Positions 1-6,924 of a stretch of DNA of 17,118 nt are shown in pieces. This DNA is from CAZAGO01 sp964485045. Its GTDB lineage: Archaea > Nanobdellota > Nanobdellia > Pacearchaeales > GW2011-AR1. The DNA lies in contig CAZAGO010000013.1 of the NCBI GenBank assembly GCA_964485045.1, positions 1 to 17,118 on the forward strand, in the 5' to 3' direction. The notes below the pieces were generated by a model. That model was not told the origin of the DNA and made no database searches. It saw only the letters and a program-made list of their open reading frames with translations. Every line of letters starts with the position of its first letter. The stretch's first letter is position 1. The position numbers and the translations under genes were made by a program.

Positions 1-74
1 GAGGCTAATTTAGATATATAAGCCAATACTCGAGATAAACTCTCGCATAGAGGCTATAATTTAGACGTATAAAT
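1..74. repeat. Imperfect direct repeat upstream of the zinc-ribbon gene
   Basis: Two copies of a similar sequence begin at 1 (GAGGCTAATTTAGATATATA) and 51 (GAGGCTATAATTTAGACGTA). They share GAGGCTA, ATTTAGA and a TATA-like end. A small inverted repeat (CGAGA at 31-35, TCTCG at 41-45) lies between them. All three forward frames have stops, so this is not the end of a plus-strand gene. It may be a duplicated promoter region or part of an upstream RNA gene cut by the window edge. The repeat is directly visible; its function is unknown. Confidence 0.35.
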
Positions 75-75
75 T
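68..75 (+). promoter_or_regulatory. TATA box for the zinc-ribbon/gyrA unit
   Basis: TATAAATT lies 17-24 bases before the ATG at 92. This is the spacing expected for an archaeal TATA box driving a leaderless or near-leaderless transcript. No Shine-Dalgarno sequence precedes the ATG, which fits leaderless initiation. Confidence 0.45.
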
Positions 76-91
76 ATTTAAAAAGTATAAA

Positions 92-430
92 ATGAAAAAA
101 CCAAAAATACAAACACCAGAATGGGTTTTGAAAGGATATGATTCCGAAAAAGAATATCTTCAAAAAACCGGAAAGAAAAAAGAATCTTCTGGAAAAAAAT
201 TTAAAATAAAAAAGTGCCCAAAATGCAAGAGTAGAGAAGTTAGAGTAATTTTAACAGGGAAAGAAGAGATTGAAGATGAAGAATCTGATAATTCTTCAAA
301 AAATAGTAAAGGTGCTGAAAGAGGAGAGTGGGAGTGTAAGAAGTGCAAATGGAAAGGAAAGAATATTATTGAAGAGGAAGTTGGAGAAGAAGAGTTTTTA
401 AAATATTTGGAGGAAGAAGATGGAAACTGA
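92..430 (+). CDS. Small zinc-ribbon protein, function unknown
   Basis: This 112-residue protein has a basic N-terminal part, a CPKC pair (Cys42, Cys45), a charged acidic and Ser/Asn-rich spacer, and a second CKKC pair (Cys82, Cys85), followed by an acidic tail. The two CxxC knuckles about 37 residues apart look like a simple rubredoxin/TFIIS-style zinc ribbon, but I cannot assign it to a named family. It may bind nucleic acid or act in a protein complex; this is inference from the fold type only. Its last 11 bases overlap the next small gene, and gyrA follows, so the three are probably cotranscribed from the TATA box at 68. Confidence 0.75.
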   Translation: MKKPKIQTPEWVLKGYDSEKEYLQKTGKKKESSGKKFKIKKCPKCKSREVRVILTGKEEIEDEESDNSSKNSKGAERGEWECKKCKWKGKNIIEEEVGEEEFLKYLEEEDGN

Positions 431-584
431 AGAAGAGAGAGAGGTAGAGGTTATGGAATTTTCTCTTTATGAAGATGAAATTAGCGAGCTTATAGAAAAA
501 TTGCAAGAATTAAAAAAAACAAAGGGAAGTATTGATTTTGATATTGATGATGATAATTCTCTAACTATCCATTATTCTGAATAA
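420..584 (+). CDS. 54-residue acidic protein, unknown
   Basis: This short gene runs from ATG 420 to TAA 582-584. It overlaps the end of the zinc-ribbon gene by 11 bases and stops one base before the gyrA ATG at 586. The protein begins METEEEREVEVMEF, has a short helical region (ELIEKLQELKK), and ends in an Asp-rich segment (DFDIDDDN). The exact packing between two other genes argues that it is translated. No domain is recognised. The acidic character would suit a protein partner or DNA-mimic role, but that is speculation. It could be a lineage-specific small protein tied to gyrase expression. Confidence 0.6.
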   Translation: METEEEREVEVMEFSLYEDEISELIEKLQELKKTKGSIDFDIDDDNSLTIHYSE

Positions 585-585
585 A

Positions 586-3033
586 ATGACTCCAAATATA
601 GATCCACAAAGAGATGAAGAAATGAAGAAGGGAATAGTTAATACAGAAATTTCTGGAGAGATGAGAAAAGCGTATCTTGATTATGCGATGAGTGTTATTG
701 TTTCCAGAGCAATTCCAAGTATAGAAGATGGATTAAAACCGGTTCAAAGAAGAATTCTTTATTCAATGAGTCAAATGGGTTTAAAGCCTAATACTCAGAC
801 AAAAAAAGCTGCAAGAGTTGTAGGAGATGTTATTGGTAAGTTCCATCCGCATGGAGATATGGCTGTTTATGATGCTCTTGTAAGAATGGCTCAGGATTTT
901 TCATTAAGATATCCTCTTGTTTATGGGCAAGGAAATTTTGGAAGTATTGATGGAGACCCTCCAGCTGCGATGAGATACACCGAATGTAAATTAATGCCAA
1001 TTTCACAAGAATTAATAGAAGATATAGATAAAGAGACTGTAAAGTTTGTTCCTAATTATGATAGTTCTATGAAAGAGCCAAATTTGATGCCTGGAAAACT
1101 TCCAACTCTTTTATTAAATGGAGCTTCTGGAATAGCAGTAGGAATGGCAACAAATATTCCTCCTCACAATCTTACGGAAGTTTGTGATGCTATTCTAGCC
1201 TATATAAAAAATCCTTCAATCTCTATAGAAGATATTTCTCAAATAATAAAAGGGCCAGATTTTCCAACAGGAGGGATGATTCAAGGAGACATGCTTGAAC
1301 TTTATAAAACAGGAAAAGGAAAACTATTAGTTCGTGGAAGAACGACTACAGAAGAATTAAAAAATAAAGAGATGGTAATTATAACTGAGATTCCTTATAT
1401 GGTTAATAAATCTAATCTTCTAACTCAGATTGCAAATTTAATAAAGGATAAGAAAATAAAAGATGTTTCTGATTTGAGAGATGAATCTGCAAAAGGGAAA
1501 ATAAGAATTGTTTTAGAATTGAGAAAAGGAACTAGTTCTAAATTTGTGATAAATTCTTTATATAAACATACTAGTTTGCAGGATTCTTTTCATGTTAATT
1601 TTCTTACTCTTGTTGGAAATCAACCTAGAATATTGAATATAGGTGAAGTCTTAAATGAATATGTAAAATATAGAAAATTAATTATAACTAATCGTTCTAA
1701 ATTTGAACTTAAAAAAGCTCAAGATAGACAAGAAATTGTTCAAGGGCTTTTAGTTGCTTTAAAGGATATTGATGAAGTTATTACGCTTATAAAGAAATCA
1801 AAAGGAAGTACTGAAGCTTCGGAAGTGCTTATGAATAGGTTTAAGCTAAATAAAAAACAAGCCCAAGCGATATTAGAAACAAAGTTGCAACAGTTGACTT
1901 CTTTAGAACAAGAGAAATTAAAAAAAGAGGCAGAGGAATTAAAGAAAATAATAGAAGAGCTTCAAAAAATTTTAGGAGATATAAAGGAAGTATTAAAAAT
2001 AATTTCTAAAGAAGTTACAGAACTTAAAAATAAATATGGAGACAATAGAAGGACTTCTATACTGCAGAGAATTTCAGAGATTTCTGAAAAAGATTTGATA
2101 CAAAAGAAAGAAGTTGTTATTACAATTACAGATAGAGGATATTGTAAGAGAATGGATGTTAAGGCATACAAAGAACAAAAAAGAGGAGGTAGAGGGGTTA
2201 TCGGAAGTAATCTTGCTACAGGAGACTTTGTAAAACAATTACTCTATTGTTCAACGCATGACTATTTGATGTTCTTTACTTCAAGAGGAAGAGTTTTATG
2301 GTTAAAGGCATATGATATTCCAGAGGCAGAAAAATATTCTAAAGGAAAAGCACTAATAAATCTTTTAGGGCTAAAAGATGAAAGAGTAACAAATGTTATT
2401 TCAGTTAATGATTTTAAAGAAGATCTTTTTATGGCTACTCAAAAGGGAATAGTTAAAAAAATATCTTTGGAGAATTTTTCAAAGCCACGTGCTTCTGGAG
2501 TAAGAGCAATGAATCTTCCTTCTGATAATTCTGATTCTTTGATTGGAGTAAGTGTAGTTAAAAAAGGACAGGAAGTTCTTCTTGCAACAAAAAAAGGACA
2601 GGCAATAAGATTTAATTCTGATGATGTTCGTGAAATGGGTAGAGCGAGCTATGGTGTAAATGGAATAAGAATGGCTAAAGATGATGAAGTTGTAAGTTTA
2701 GAAATATTAGATACGAAAGAAATACTAACTATATGTAAAAATGGTTATGGAAAGAGAACTGCTGTTGAAGACTATAGGAAGACAGGAAGAGCTGGAAAAG
2801 GGGTAATAAATGTAAAAGTTTCTGAAAAAACTGGTCTGGTAGTTACAACCGTTTCTGTAAATGAAAATGATGGAATAATAATTACTACCGCTAAGGGTAT
2901 TGTAATAAGAACTTCTCTTAAAAATATAAGAATTATGGGAAGAACAGCACAAGGAGTTAGAATAGTTAAATTGCAACAGGGTGATTTTGTTACTGATTTA
3001 GTAAAAGTTCAAGAAAACGTTGAAGATATTTAA
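586..3033 (+). CDS. gyrA: DNA gyrase subunit A
   Basis: This is the breakage-reunion subunit of type IIA topoisomerase, which with GyrB introduces negative supercoils using ATP. The 815-residue length is normal. The winged-helix region carries the catalytic tyrosine in AAMRYTE (Tyr131) after GNFGSIDGDPP. The C-terminal part has the gyrase box QKRGGRG (residues 531-537) and about six pinwheel-blade repeats, for example TKKGQAIRF, CKNGYGKRT and TAKGIVIRT. The box supports gyrase rather than topoisomerase IV. The usual quinolone-contact Ser is Met92 here (HPHGDMAVYD), with the companion acid kept as Asp96. The start at 586 follows the upstream stop by one base. No gyrB lies in this window. Archaeal gyrase is regarded as an acquisition from bacteria. 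Confidence 0.97.
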   Translation: MTPNIDPQRDEEMKKGIVNTEISGEMRKAYLDYAMSVIVSRAIPSIEDGLKPVQRRILYSMSQMGLKPNTQTKKAARVVGDVIGKFHPHGDMAVYDALVRMAQDFSLRYPLVYGQGNFGSIDGDPPAAMRYTECKLMPISQELIEDIDKETVKFVPNYDSSMKEPNLMPGKLPTLLLNGASGIAVGMATNIPPHNLTEVCDAILAYIKNPSISIEDISQIIKGPDFPTGGMIQGDMLELYKTGKGKLLVRGRTTTEELKNKEMVIITEIPYMVNKSNLLTQIANLIKDKKIKDVSDLRDESAKGKIRIVLELRKGTSSKFVINSLYKHTSLQDSFHVNFLTLVGNQPRILNIGEVLNEYVKYRKLIITNRSKFELKKAQDRQEIVQGLLVALKDIDEVITLIKKSKGSTEASEVLMNRFKLNKKQAQAILETKLQQLTSLEQEKLKKEAEELKKIIEELQKILGDIKEVLKIISKEVTELKNKYGDNRRTSILQRISEISEKDLIQKKEVVITITDRGYCKRMDVKAYKEQKRGGRGVIGSNLATGDFVKQLLYCSTHDYLMFFTSRGRVLWLKAYDIPEAEKYSKGKALINLLGLKDERVTNVISVNDFKEDLFMATQKGIVKKISLENFSKPRASGVRAMNLPSDNSDSLIGVSVVKKGQEVLLATKKGQAIRFNSDDVREMGRASYGVNGIRMAKDDEVVSLEILDTKEILTICKNGYGKRTAVEDYRKTGRAGKGVINVKVSEKTGLVVTTVSVNENDGIIITTAKGIVIRTSLKNIRIMGRTAQGVRIVKLQQGDFVTDLVKVQENVEDI

Positions 3034-3039
3034 GTATAG

Positions 3040-3045
3040 TTTTTT
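3040..3045 (+). terminator. T-run after gyrA
   Basis: A run of six T residues begins seven bases after the gyrA stop, in the 22-base gap between gyrA and the convergent nuclease gene. Short T-runs without a stem can terminate archaeal transcription. The tract is short, so the call is tentative. Confidence 0.3.
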
Positions 3046-3055
3046 AAATCTAAAC

Positions 3056-3814
3056 TTAAGTATTAAGATTGCAATATTTTTTATATTCGCACCAATTGCA
3101 GAGTGGACTTCTTATAGGGGGGAATTCTTTATTTGATTCTATTTTTTTTATGAGTTCTATGGTTTCTTTTTTTAATTTTTCTAGCTGTTCATTTGTTCTC
3201 TTTGAATATATTTTTTTATTATAAGTTAGATAGTGCCATATTAGAAGAATTTCTTGTTCTTTTCCGACCATTTCTTTGACTCCCAAAGAGTATAATGCTA
3301 ACTGTCTGTCTTGTTCTATCTTTTCTTTTTGAGGAAGAGTATTTGCAGTCTTATAATCATGGACTTCATATTGTTTTGTTTTAGGATTATATGCAATTCT
3401 ATCTATAAATCCTCTAATTTGGTATTTTTCTTCATCATCTAAACAGATTAAAATCTCTTTTTCTGTTTCCAAAGTAGTATCTTCAAATGGAGAGTTTTCA
3501 GTATAGAAGTTTACTAAGATTTTTATTCCTTTTTCAAAAAACTCTTTTTCTGTAGAATTTTCTCTTATCTTTATTTCTTTTGAAAAGTTTTCTCCCCATT
3601 TTATTGCATAGTGTTCTATGGTTGTATCAAGAGTAGGAATTTTTTTTAATTTTATTTCGGTATAAAGCCATTCAAGAGTTTCATGAACTATCTCTCCTAG
3701 AAATGCTTCTATTGTCTTTTCAAATTCAATAGGAATTTTATCTATATATTTGTATTTAAACTTTAAAGGACACTGTTCAAAGGTGCTTAATTTTGAATGA
3801 GAATACCTTGGCAT
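3056..3814 (-). CDS. RecB/Cas4-like PD-(D/E)XK nuclease with probable Fe-S site
   Basis: This 252-residue protein fits the PDDEXK_1 (RecB/AddB/Cas4) nuclease family. Visible motifs in order are Cys15 in FEQCPLKFKY, the upstream His motif GEIVHETLEW (His44), RGFIDR (Asp138), the core YEVHDYKTA (Asp153, Lys155), the Q motif QLALYSLG (Gln171), and the C-terminal triplet CNWCEYKKYC (Cys239, Cys242, Cys248). One N-terminal and three C-terminal cysteines form the layout known to hold a 4Fe-4S cluster in AddB and Cas4. It probably cuts single-stranded or end DNA during repair. It stands alone: no helicase domain, no Cas1 and no CRISPR are nearby. Its TATA box lies at 3837-3843. A stand-alone repair exonuclease is more likely than Cas4. 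Confidence 0.88.
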   Translation of the reverse strand: MPRYSHSKLSTFEQCPLKFKYKYIDKIPIEFEKTIEAFLGEIVHETLEWLYTEIKLKKIPTLDTTIEHYAIKWGENFSKEIKIRENSTEKEFFEKGIKILVNFYTENSPFEDTTLETEKEILICLDDEEKYQIRGFIDRIAYNPKTKQYEVHDYKTANTLPQKEKIEQDRQLALYSLGVKEMVGKEQEILLIWHYLTYNKKIYSKRTNEQLEKLKKETIELIKKIESNKEFPPIRSPLCNWCEYKKYCNLNT

Positions 3815-3836
3815 ATTTTTTTATAGAAAAAGAAGG

Positions 3837-3843
3837 TTATAAA
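3837..3843 (-). promoter_or_regulatory. TATA box for the nuclease gene
   Basis: On the minus strand the sequence reads TTTATAA within AACTTTATAACC, about 23-29 bases upstream of the nuclease ATG at 3814. It sits in the 40-base gap after the stop of the secreted-protein gene, so the nuclease can be transcribed independently. Confidence 0.5.
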
Positions 3844-3854
3844 GTTAATTCTTC

Positions 3855-4646
3855 TTAGAGAGTAAATTCACACTCTCCTGCATCGTTATTCCAATAATCG
3901 TATCCTTTATTTTGACAGCATTCATCGTTATATCCAGGTGTAACTGTTCCACAGCTTGAACCGACTATCATTTCTTTGTTATCTTTTGCTAAAAATCCCC
4001 ACCAAGGATTTCTTATTTTTATTATTTCCCCATTGCTTGAATTTATTTCTGCTCTTACTCTTTCTCTAACTGGAAATAATAAGAATAATCTTGATTTTTT
4101 TTCTGTCTGAACTTGATACATTCCCTTCTCATCTAAAGACATTTCATAATTTTCACCTCTTTGCTGCATATTTTTCTCAATTTTTTCTTTGACTTGGTCT
4201 GGAAGCATGTTTATTTTTTTTACTTCTCCATTTGTCATAACACCATAAATTTTATCCTCTGATTTATAGAGTGTTACATTTGTAGACATGTTTTCTGTTT
4301 TTACTTGAACGATTGTATTGCCTGATTTTCCTGCATTTATTGTCATCTCTCTTTCATTTCCCAATCCACATCTAATTCCTGAACCAGAACAAGTGCAGTT
4401 TTGAGGGCATTCACTTTGATTAAGATTTCCAATTCTTAATCTATTCTCTTCCTGAACAATGTTATATGCTCTTTCTCTTTCTTGATTTTGTATCTGAGAT
4501 TTTTCTCCATTATTTTGAGTCTGAACTTGATTTGAAACAGAATTTTCTTGAGCGCTTCCTAAGTTAGGACCCGTTGTTGATACTGCAGCAAAAACAAGAC
4601 TTATGGATAGAATGATACAAAATACAGATACTAACACCTTTTTCAT
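3855..4646 (-). CDS. Secreted or membrane-anchored cysteine-containing protein, unknown
   Basis: This 263-residue protein starts with a typical signal peptide: MKK, a hydrophobic core VLVSVFCIILSISLVFA, and a likely cleavage near residues 20-22. A Gln/Asn/Glu-rich low-complexity stretch (about 33-68) follows, and then a cysteine cluster (Cys80, 84, 86, 93, pattern CPQNCTCSGSGIRC). The middle part is strand-rich. A conserved-looking C-terminal segment contains Cys232, 243, 244 and 259 plus several aromatic residues. The even number of cysteines outside the signal suggests disulfides in an extracellular domain. I do not recognise the family or function. It is transcribed divergently from the ArsR operon and has its own TATA box at 4668. 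Confidence 0.8.
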   Translation of the reverse strand: MKKVLVSVFCIILSISLVFAAVSTTGPNLGSAQENSVSNQVQTQNNGEKSQIQNQERERAYNIVQEENRLRIGNLNQSECPQNCTCSGSGIRCGLGNEREMTINAGKSGNTIVQVKTENMSTNVTLYKSEDKIYGVMTNGEVKKINMLPDQVKEKIEKNMQQRGENYEMSLDEKGMYQVQTEKKSRLFLLFPVRERVRAEINSSNGEIIKIRNPWWGFLAKDNKEMIVGSSCGTVTPGYNDECCQNKGYDYWNNDAGECEFTL

Positions 4647-4667
4647 GCTTTTTCATGCACTTCTATA

Positions 4668-4676
4668 TTTATAAAT
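4668..4676 (-). promoter_or_regulatory. TATA box for the secreted-protein gene
   Basis: TTTATAAAT at 4668-4676 reads ATTTATAAA on the minus strand, 22-30 bases upstream of the ATG at 4646. It shares the divergent intergenic region with the arsR-type promoter, so repressor binding at 4703-4738 might also influence this gene. Confidence 0.5.
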
Positions 4677-4690
4677 GTTTTTTTAGAAAT

Positions 4691-4699
4691 ATTTATAAA
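4691..4699 (+). promoter_or_regulatory. TATA box for the ArsR/IscS operon
   Basis: ATTTATAAA lies 22-30 bases before the ATG at 4721, placing the expected transcription start almost at the start codon. The operator-like repeats at 4703-4738 fall between this TATA box and the first codons, where bound repressor would block polymerase. Confidence 0.6.
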
Positions 4700-4702
4700 C
4701 TA

Positions 4703-4738
4703 ATATGAAATTGTTTTCATATGAAATGTATTTCATAT
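4703..4738. promoter_or_regulatory. Two interlocking inverted repeats, probable ArsR operator
   Basis: The first repeat has 8-base arms, ATATGAAA (4703-4710) and TTTCATAT (4715-4722), separated by TTGT. The second has 9-base arms, ATATGAAAT (4719-4727) and ATTTCATAT (4730-4738), separated by GT. Both are perfect and share ATAT at 4719-4722. They cover the predicted transcription start and the start codon of the ArsR-type gene. Autorepression by the dimeric repressor is the natural reading (inference). Confidence 0.65.
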
Positions 4739-5035
4739 CATCTTTTTTTTAGAAACTTTTCAAATCCTGAAAGGATGAGAATTCTTCTCGCTCTTAAGAA
4801 AAAACCTCTTTCGGTTGGAGAACTTTCAGAGGAATTAAAGATTGAACAGAGTAGAATATCTCATTTGCTTTCTTCATTAAAGCATTGCAGTATAGTTCAA
4901 TCAGAGCAAAAAGGGAAGAAAAGAATTTATTTTCTAAATAAAAAAACAACTGTTCCTCTCTTAAATCTTGTAGATAAACATACGACTTGTTTTTGCAAGA
5001 ATATTACTAATAAACCAGAGAATAATTCAAAATGA
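4721..5035 (+). CDS. ArsR-family winged-helix repressor
   Basis: This 104-residue regulator has the ArsR/SmtB layout: FFRNFSNPERMRILLAL (helix 1-2), the helix-turn-helix LSVGELSEELKIEQSRISHLLSSLK (about 30-54), and the wing QSEQKGKKRIYFLN. The classic ELCVCDL metal site of ArsR is absent (SVGELSEEL occupies that position). Possible ligands are His55 and Cys56 at the end of the recognition helix, and His87, Cys90 and Cys92 in the C-terminal HTTCFC segment. A metal or thiol sensor using the C-terminal helix is likely but unproven. It is the first gene of a five-gene operon, sharing an ATGA overlap with the desulfurase gene (start 5032). The ATG at 4721 sits inside the palindromic operator and matches the TATA spacing. 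Confidence 0.88.
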   Translation: MKCISYHLFFRNFSNPERMRILLALKKKPLSVGELSEELKIEQSRISHLLSSLKHCSIVQSEQKGKKRIYFLNKKTTVPLLNLVDKHTTCFCKNITNKPENNSK

Positions 5036-6186
5036 AAATAATTTATTTAGACAATGCAGCAACTACAAGGATGGATGATTCAGTAATAAAAGAAGTAAAT
5101 AAATATTTTAGCGAGAAGTATGGAAATCCTTCTTCAAGTCATCTTATGGGAAAAGAAGCCAAAAGAGCAATTAGTGAGGCAAGAGAAATTATTGCAAATT
5201 CTATTGGTGCTAAAGAGGATGAAATTTTTTTCACTTCTGGAGGAACCGAAGCAAATAATTGGGCTTTAAAAGGGCTTTTTTTTGCACATCCTGAAAAAAA
5301 TCATATAATTACTACTAAAATAGAGCACGATTGTATTTTAGAAACCTGTAGGTGGCTTAAATCACAAGGAGCAAAGATAACATATTTGAATGTTGATAGT
5401 GATGGATTCATTAATTCGAAAGACTTAGAAAAAGCAATTACTCCAAAAACTCTTTTATTTTCAGTTATACACGGAAATAATGAAATAGGAACTATACAGA
5501 ATTTAGAAGAATTGGGAAATATCTGTAAGAGCAAGGGAGTTTACCTCCATACAGATGCTTGTCAAAGTTACACAAAGACTTTATTGAATGTAAAAAAACA
5601 AAATATTGATTTGATAACTTTAAATGCACACAAGATTCATGGTCCAAAAGGGGTGGGTGCTTTATATGTAAGAAAAGGAATAAAAATTGCTCCTCTTCTT
5701 AATGGGGGAGGGCAAGAAAATTTCTTTAGAAGTGGAACTGAAAATGTTCCCGGAATAATGGGTTTTGCAAAATCAGTTAAAGTTGCAAGTTCGAGTGATT
5801 TTAAAAGAATGTTCAAACTTCGTGATAAATTTATAAATGATTTACTTAAAATACCTAATACAAAACTAAATGGTTCAGTTGGTGAAAAAAGGTTGTGTAA
5901 TAATATCAATATTTGTTTTTCAAATATAGATGCAGAAGCTCTTGGAGATTATTTAGTTAGTTATGGAATTTGTAGTTCAATTGGAAGTGCTTGTTCATCA
6001 AATACTCTTGAAGGAATGCACAAAAGAAGTCATGTTCTTGAGGCGATTGGGTTAAAGGATATGGAAATGAAGAGTTCTGTTAGATTTAGTATAAGTAAAT
6101 ACACTACTGAAGAAGAATTGAATTTTGCTTCAAAAATTATTGCGAACGTTGTAGAAAAATTAAGAAAAATAAGTCCATTAAAATGA
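5032..6186 (+). CDS. iscS: Cysteine desulfurase, NifS/IscS family
   Basis: This is a PLP enzyme that removes sulfur from L-cysteine as a protein-bound persulfide for Fe-S clusters or other sulfur acceptors. The 384 residues match the family. Visible features are YLDNAATT at the N-terminus, SGGTEANN (79-86), the conserved His of IEHDCILE (His99), the PLP pocket HTDACQSY (Asp175, Gln178), the Schiff-base lysine in NAHKIHGPKG (Lys201), RSGTENVP (233-240), and the active-site cysteine in IGSACSS (Cys321). All key residues are present. Its start overlaps the repressor stop by 4 bases (ATGA) and its stop overlaps the methyltransferase start the same way, so translation is likely coupled. The IscU-type scaffold two genes downstream of the methyltransferase is the probable sulfur acceptor. 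Confidence 0.96.
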   Translation: MKIIYLDNAATTRMDDSVIKEVNKYFSEKYGNPSSSHLMGKEAKRAISEAREIIANSIGAKEDEIFFTSGGTEANNWALKGLFFAHPEKNHIITTKIEHDCILETCRWLKSQGAKITYLNVDSDGFINSKDLEKAITPKTLLFSVIHGNNEIGTIQNLEELGNICKSKGVYLHTDACQSYTKTLLNVKKQNIDLITLNAHKIHGPKGVGALYVRKGIKIAPLLNGGGQENFFRSGTENVPGIMGFAKSVKVASSSDFKRMFKLRDKFINDLLKIPNTKLNGSVGEKRLCNNINICFSNIDAEALGDYLVSYGICSSIGSACSSNTLEGMHKRSHVLEAIGLKDMEMKSSVRFSISKYTTEEELNFASKIIANVVEKLRKISPLK

Positions 6187-6923
6187 AAAATGATAAAGTA
6201 AAAAAAATTGTGAAGGAAGGATATTCTAAAATTGCTTCTCAATCTTGTGGATGCTCTTGTGGCTGTGGAAATAATAAAGAAGAAATATCGAGACAAATAG
6301 GTTATTCAAAAGAAGAGACAAATGAATTTTCTGAAGCGAATATGGGCTTGGGTTGTGGAAATCCAATTGCTTTATCAACCATAAAAGAAGGAAATGTTGT
6401 TTTAGATTTAGGTAGCGGTGCAGGCTTCGATGCTTTTCTCGCCGCAAAAAAAGTTGGAAATACTGGAAGAGTGATTGGAGTAGATATAACTAAAAAAATG
6501 ATAGAGAAGGCAAAAGCAAATTTAAAAAAATATGGTTATAAAAATGTAGAATTCAAATTAGGGGACATTGAAAATTTACCTTTAGCAGATAATTCTATTG
6601 ATGTTATTATAAGCAATTGTGTAATAAATCTTGCTCCTAATAAAGAGAAGGTTTTTTCAGAGTCCTACAGAGTTTTAAAAAAAGGAGGCAGGATGTATGT
6701 TTCAGATATTGTTCTTCTAGAAAAATTAAAGAAAGAGCAATTGATGAATAATTCTCTTTTAGTAGGGTGTGTTGCTGGAGCAATGCAGAAAGAAGATTAT
6801 ATCAAAACTATGGAAAAAGTAGGTTTTAAAATAAAAATACTTGGAGAAGATAAATCTATTTCAAAAAAACAATATAATGGAATTGCATTGGAAAGTTTAA
6901 AAATAGAAGGAATTAAGTTTTAA
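6183..6923 (+). CDS. arsM: ArsM-type SAM-dependent methyltransferase
   Basis: This 246-residue class I methyltransferase has motif I VLDLGSGAGFD (73-83), the acidic motif VIGVDIT (98-103) and motif IV region DVIISNCVINL (140-150). It matches arsenite methyltransferases closely. The three cysteines that bind As(III) in ArsM enzymes are at the expected places: Cys58 in GLGCGNP, Cys146 in SNCVIN and Cys196 in VGCVAGA. An additional N-terminal cluster (Cys22, 24, 26, 28 in SCGCSCGCG) could hold metal or metalloid. The usual reaction is stepwise methylation of As(III), but in this sulfur operon the real substrate could be another thiol-bound element. ATGA overlap with iscS; one base separates it from the next gene. 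The symbol rests on motif similarity; substrate is inferred. Confidence 0.85.
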   Translation: MKNDKVKKIVKEGYSKIASQSCGCSCGCGNNKEEISRQIGYSKEETNEFSEANMGLGCGNPIALSTIKEGNVVLDLGSGAGFDAFLAAKKVGNTGRVIGVDITKKMIEKAKANLKKYGYKNVEFKLGDIENLPLADNSIDVIISNCVINLAPNKEKVFSESYRVLKKGGRMYVSDIVLLEKLKKEQLMNNSLLVGCVAGAMQKEDYIKTMEKVGFKIKILGEDKSISKKQYNGIALESLKIEGIKF

Positions 6924-6924
6924 A

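Noticed and set aside
1..91. A tRNA gene at the left edge
   Set aside because: No T-loop GTTCRA sequence, acceptor pairing or CCA-proximal stem can be found; only a short 5-bp inverted repeat is present.
586..3033. Topoisomerase IV subunit ParC instead of GyrA
   Set aside because: The QKRGGRG gyrase box and six pinwheel repeats are present, which favour gyrase.
3056..3814. Cas4 of a CRISPR system
   Set aside because: No repeats, Cas1, Cas2 or other cas genes are present in the window. The motifs are shared by general RecB-like nucleases.
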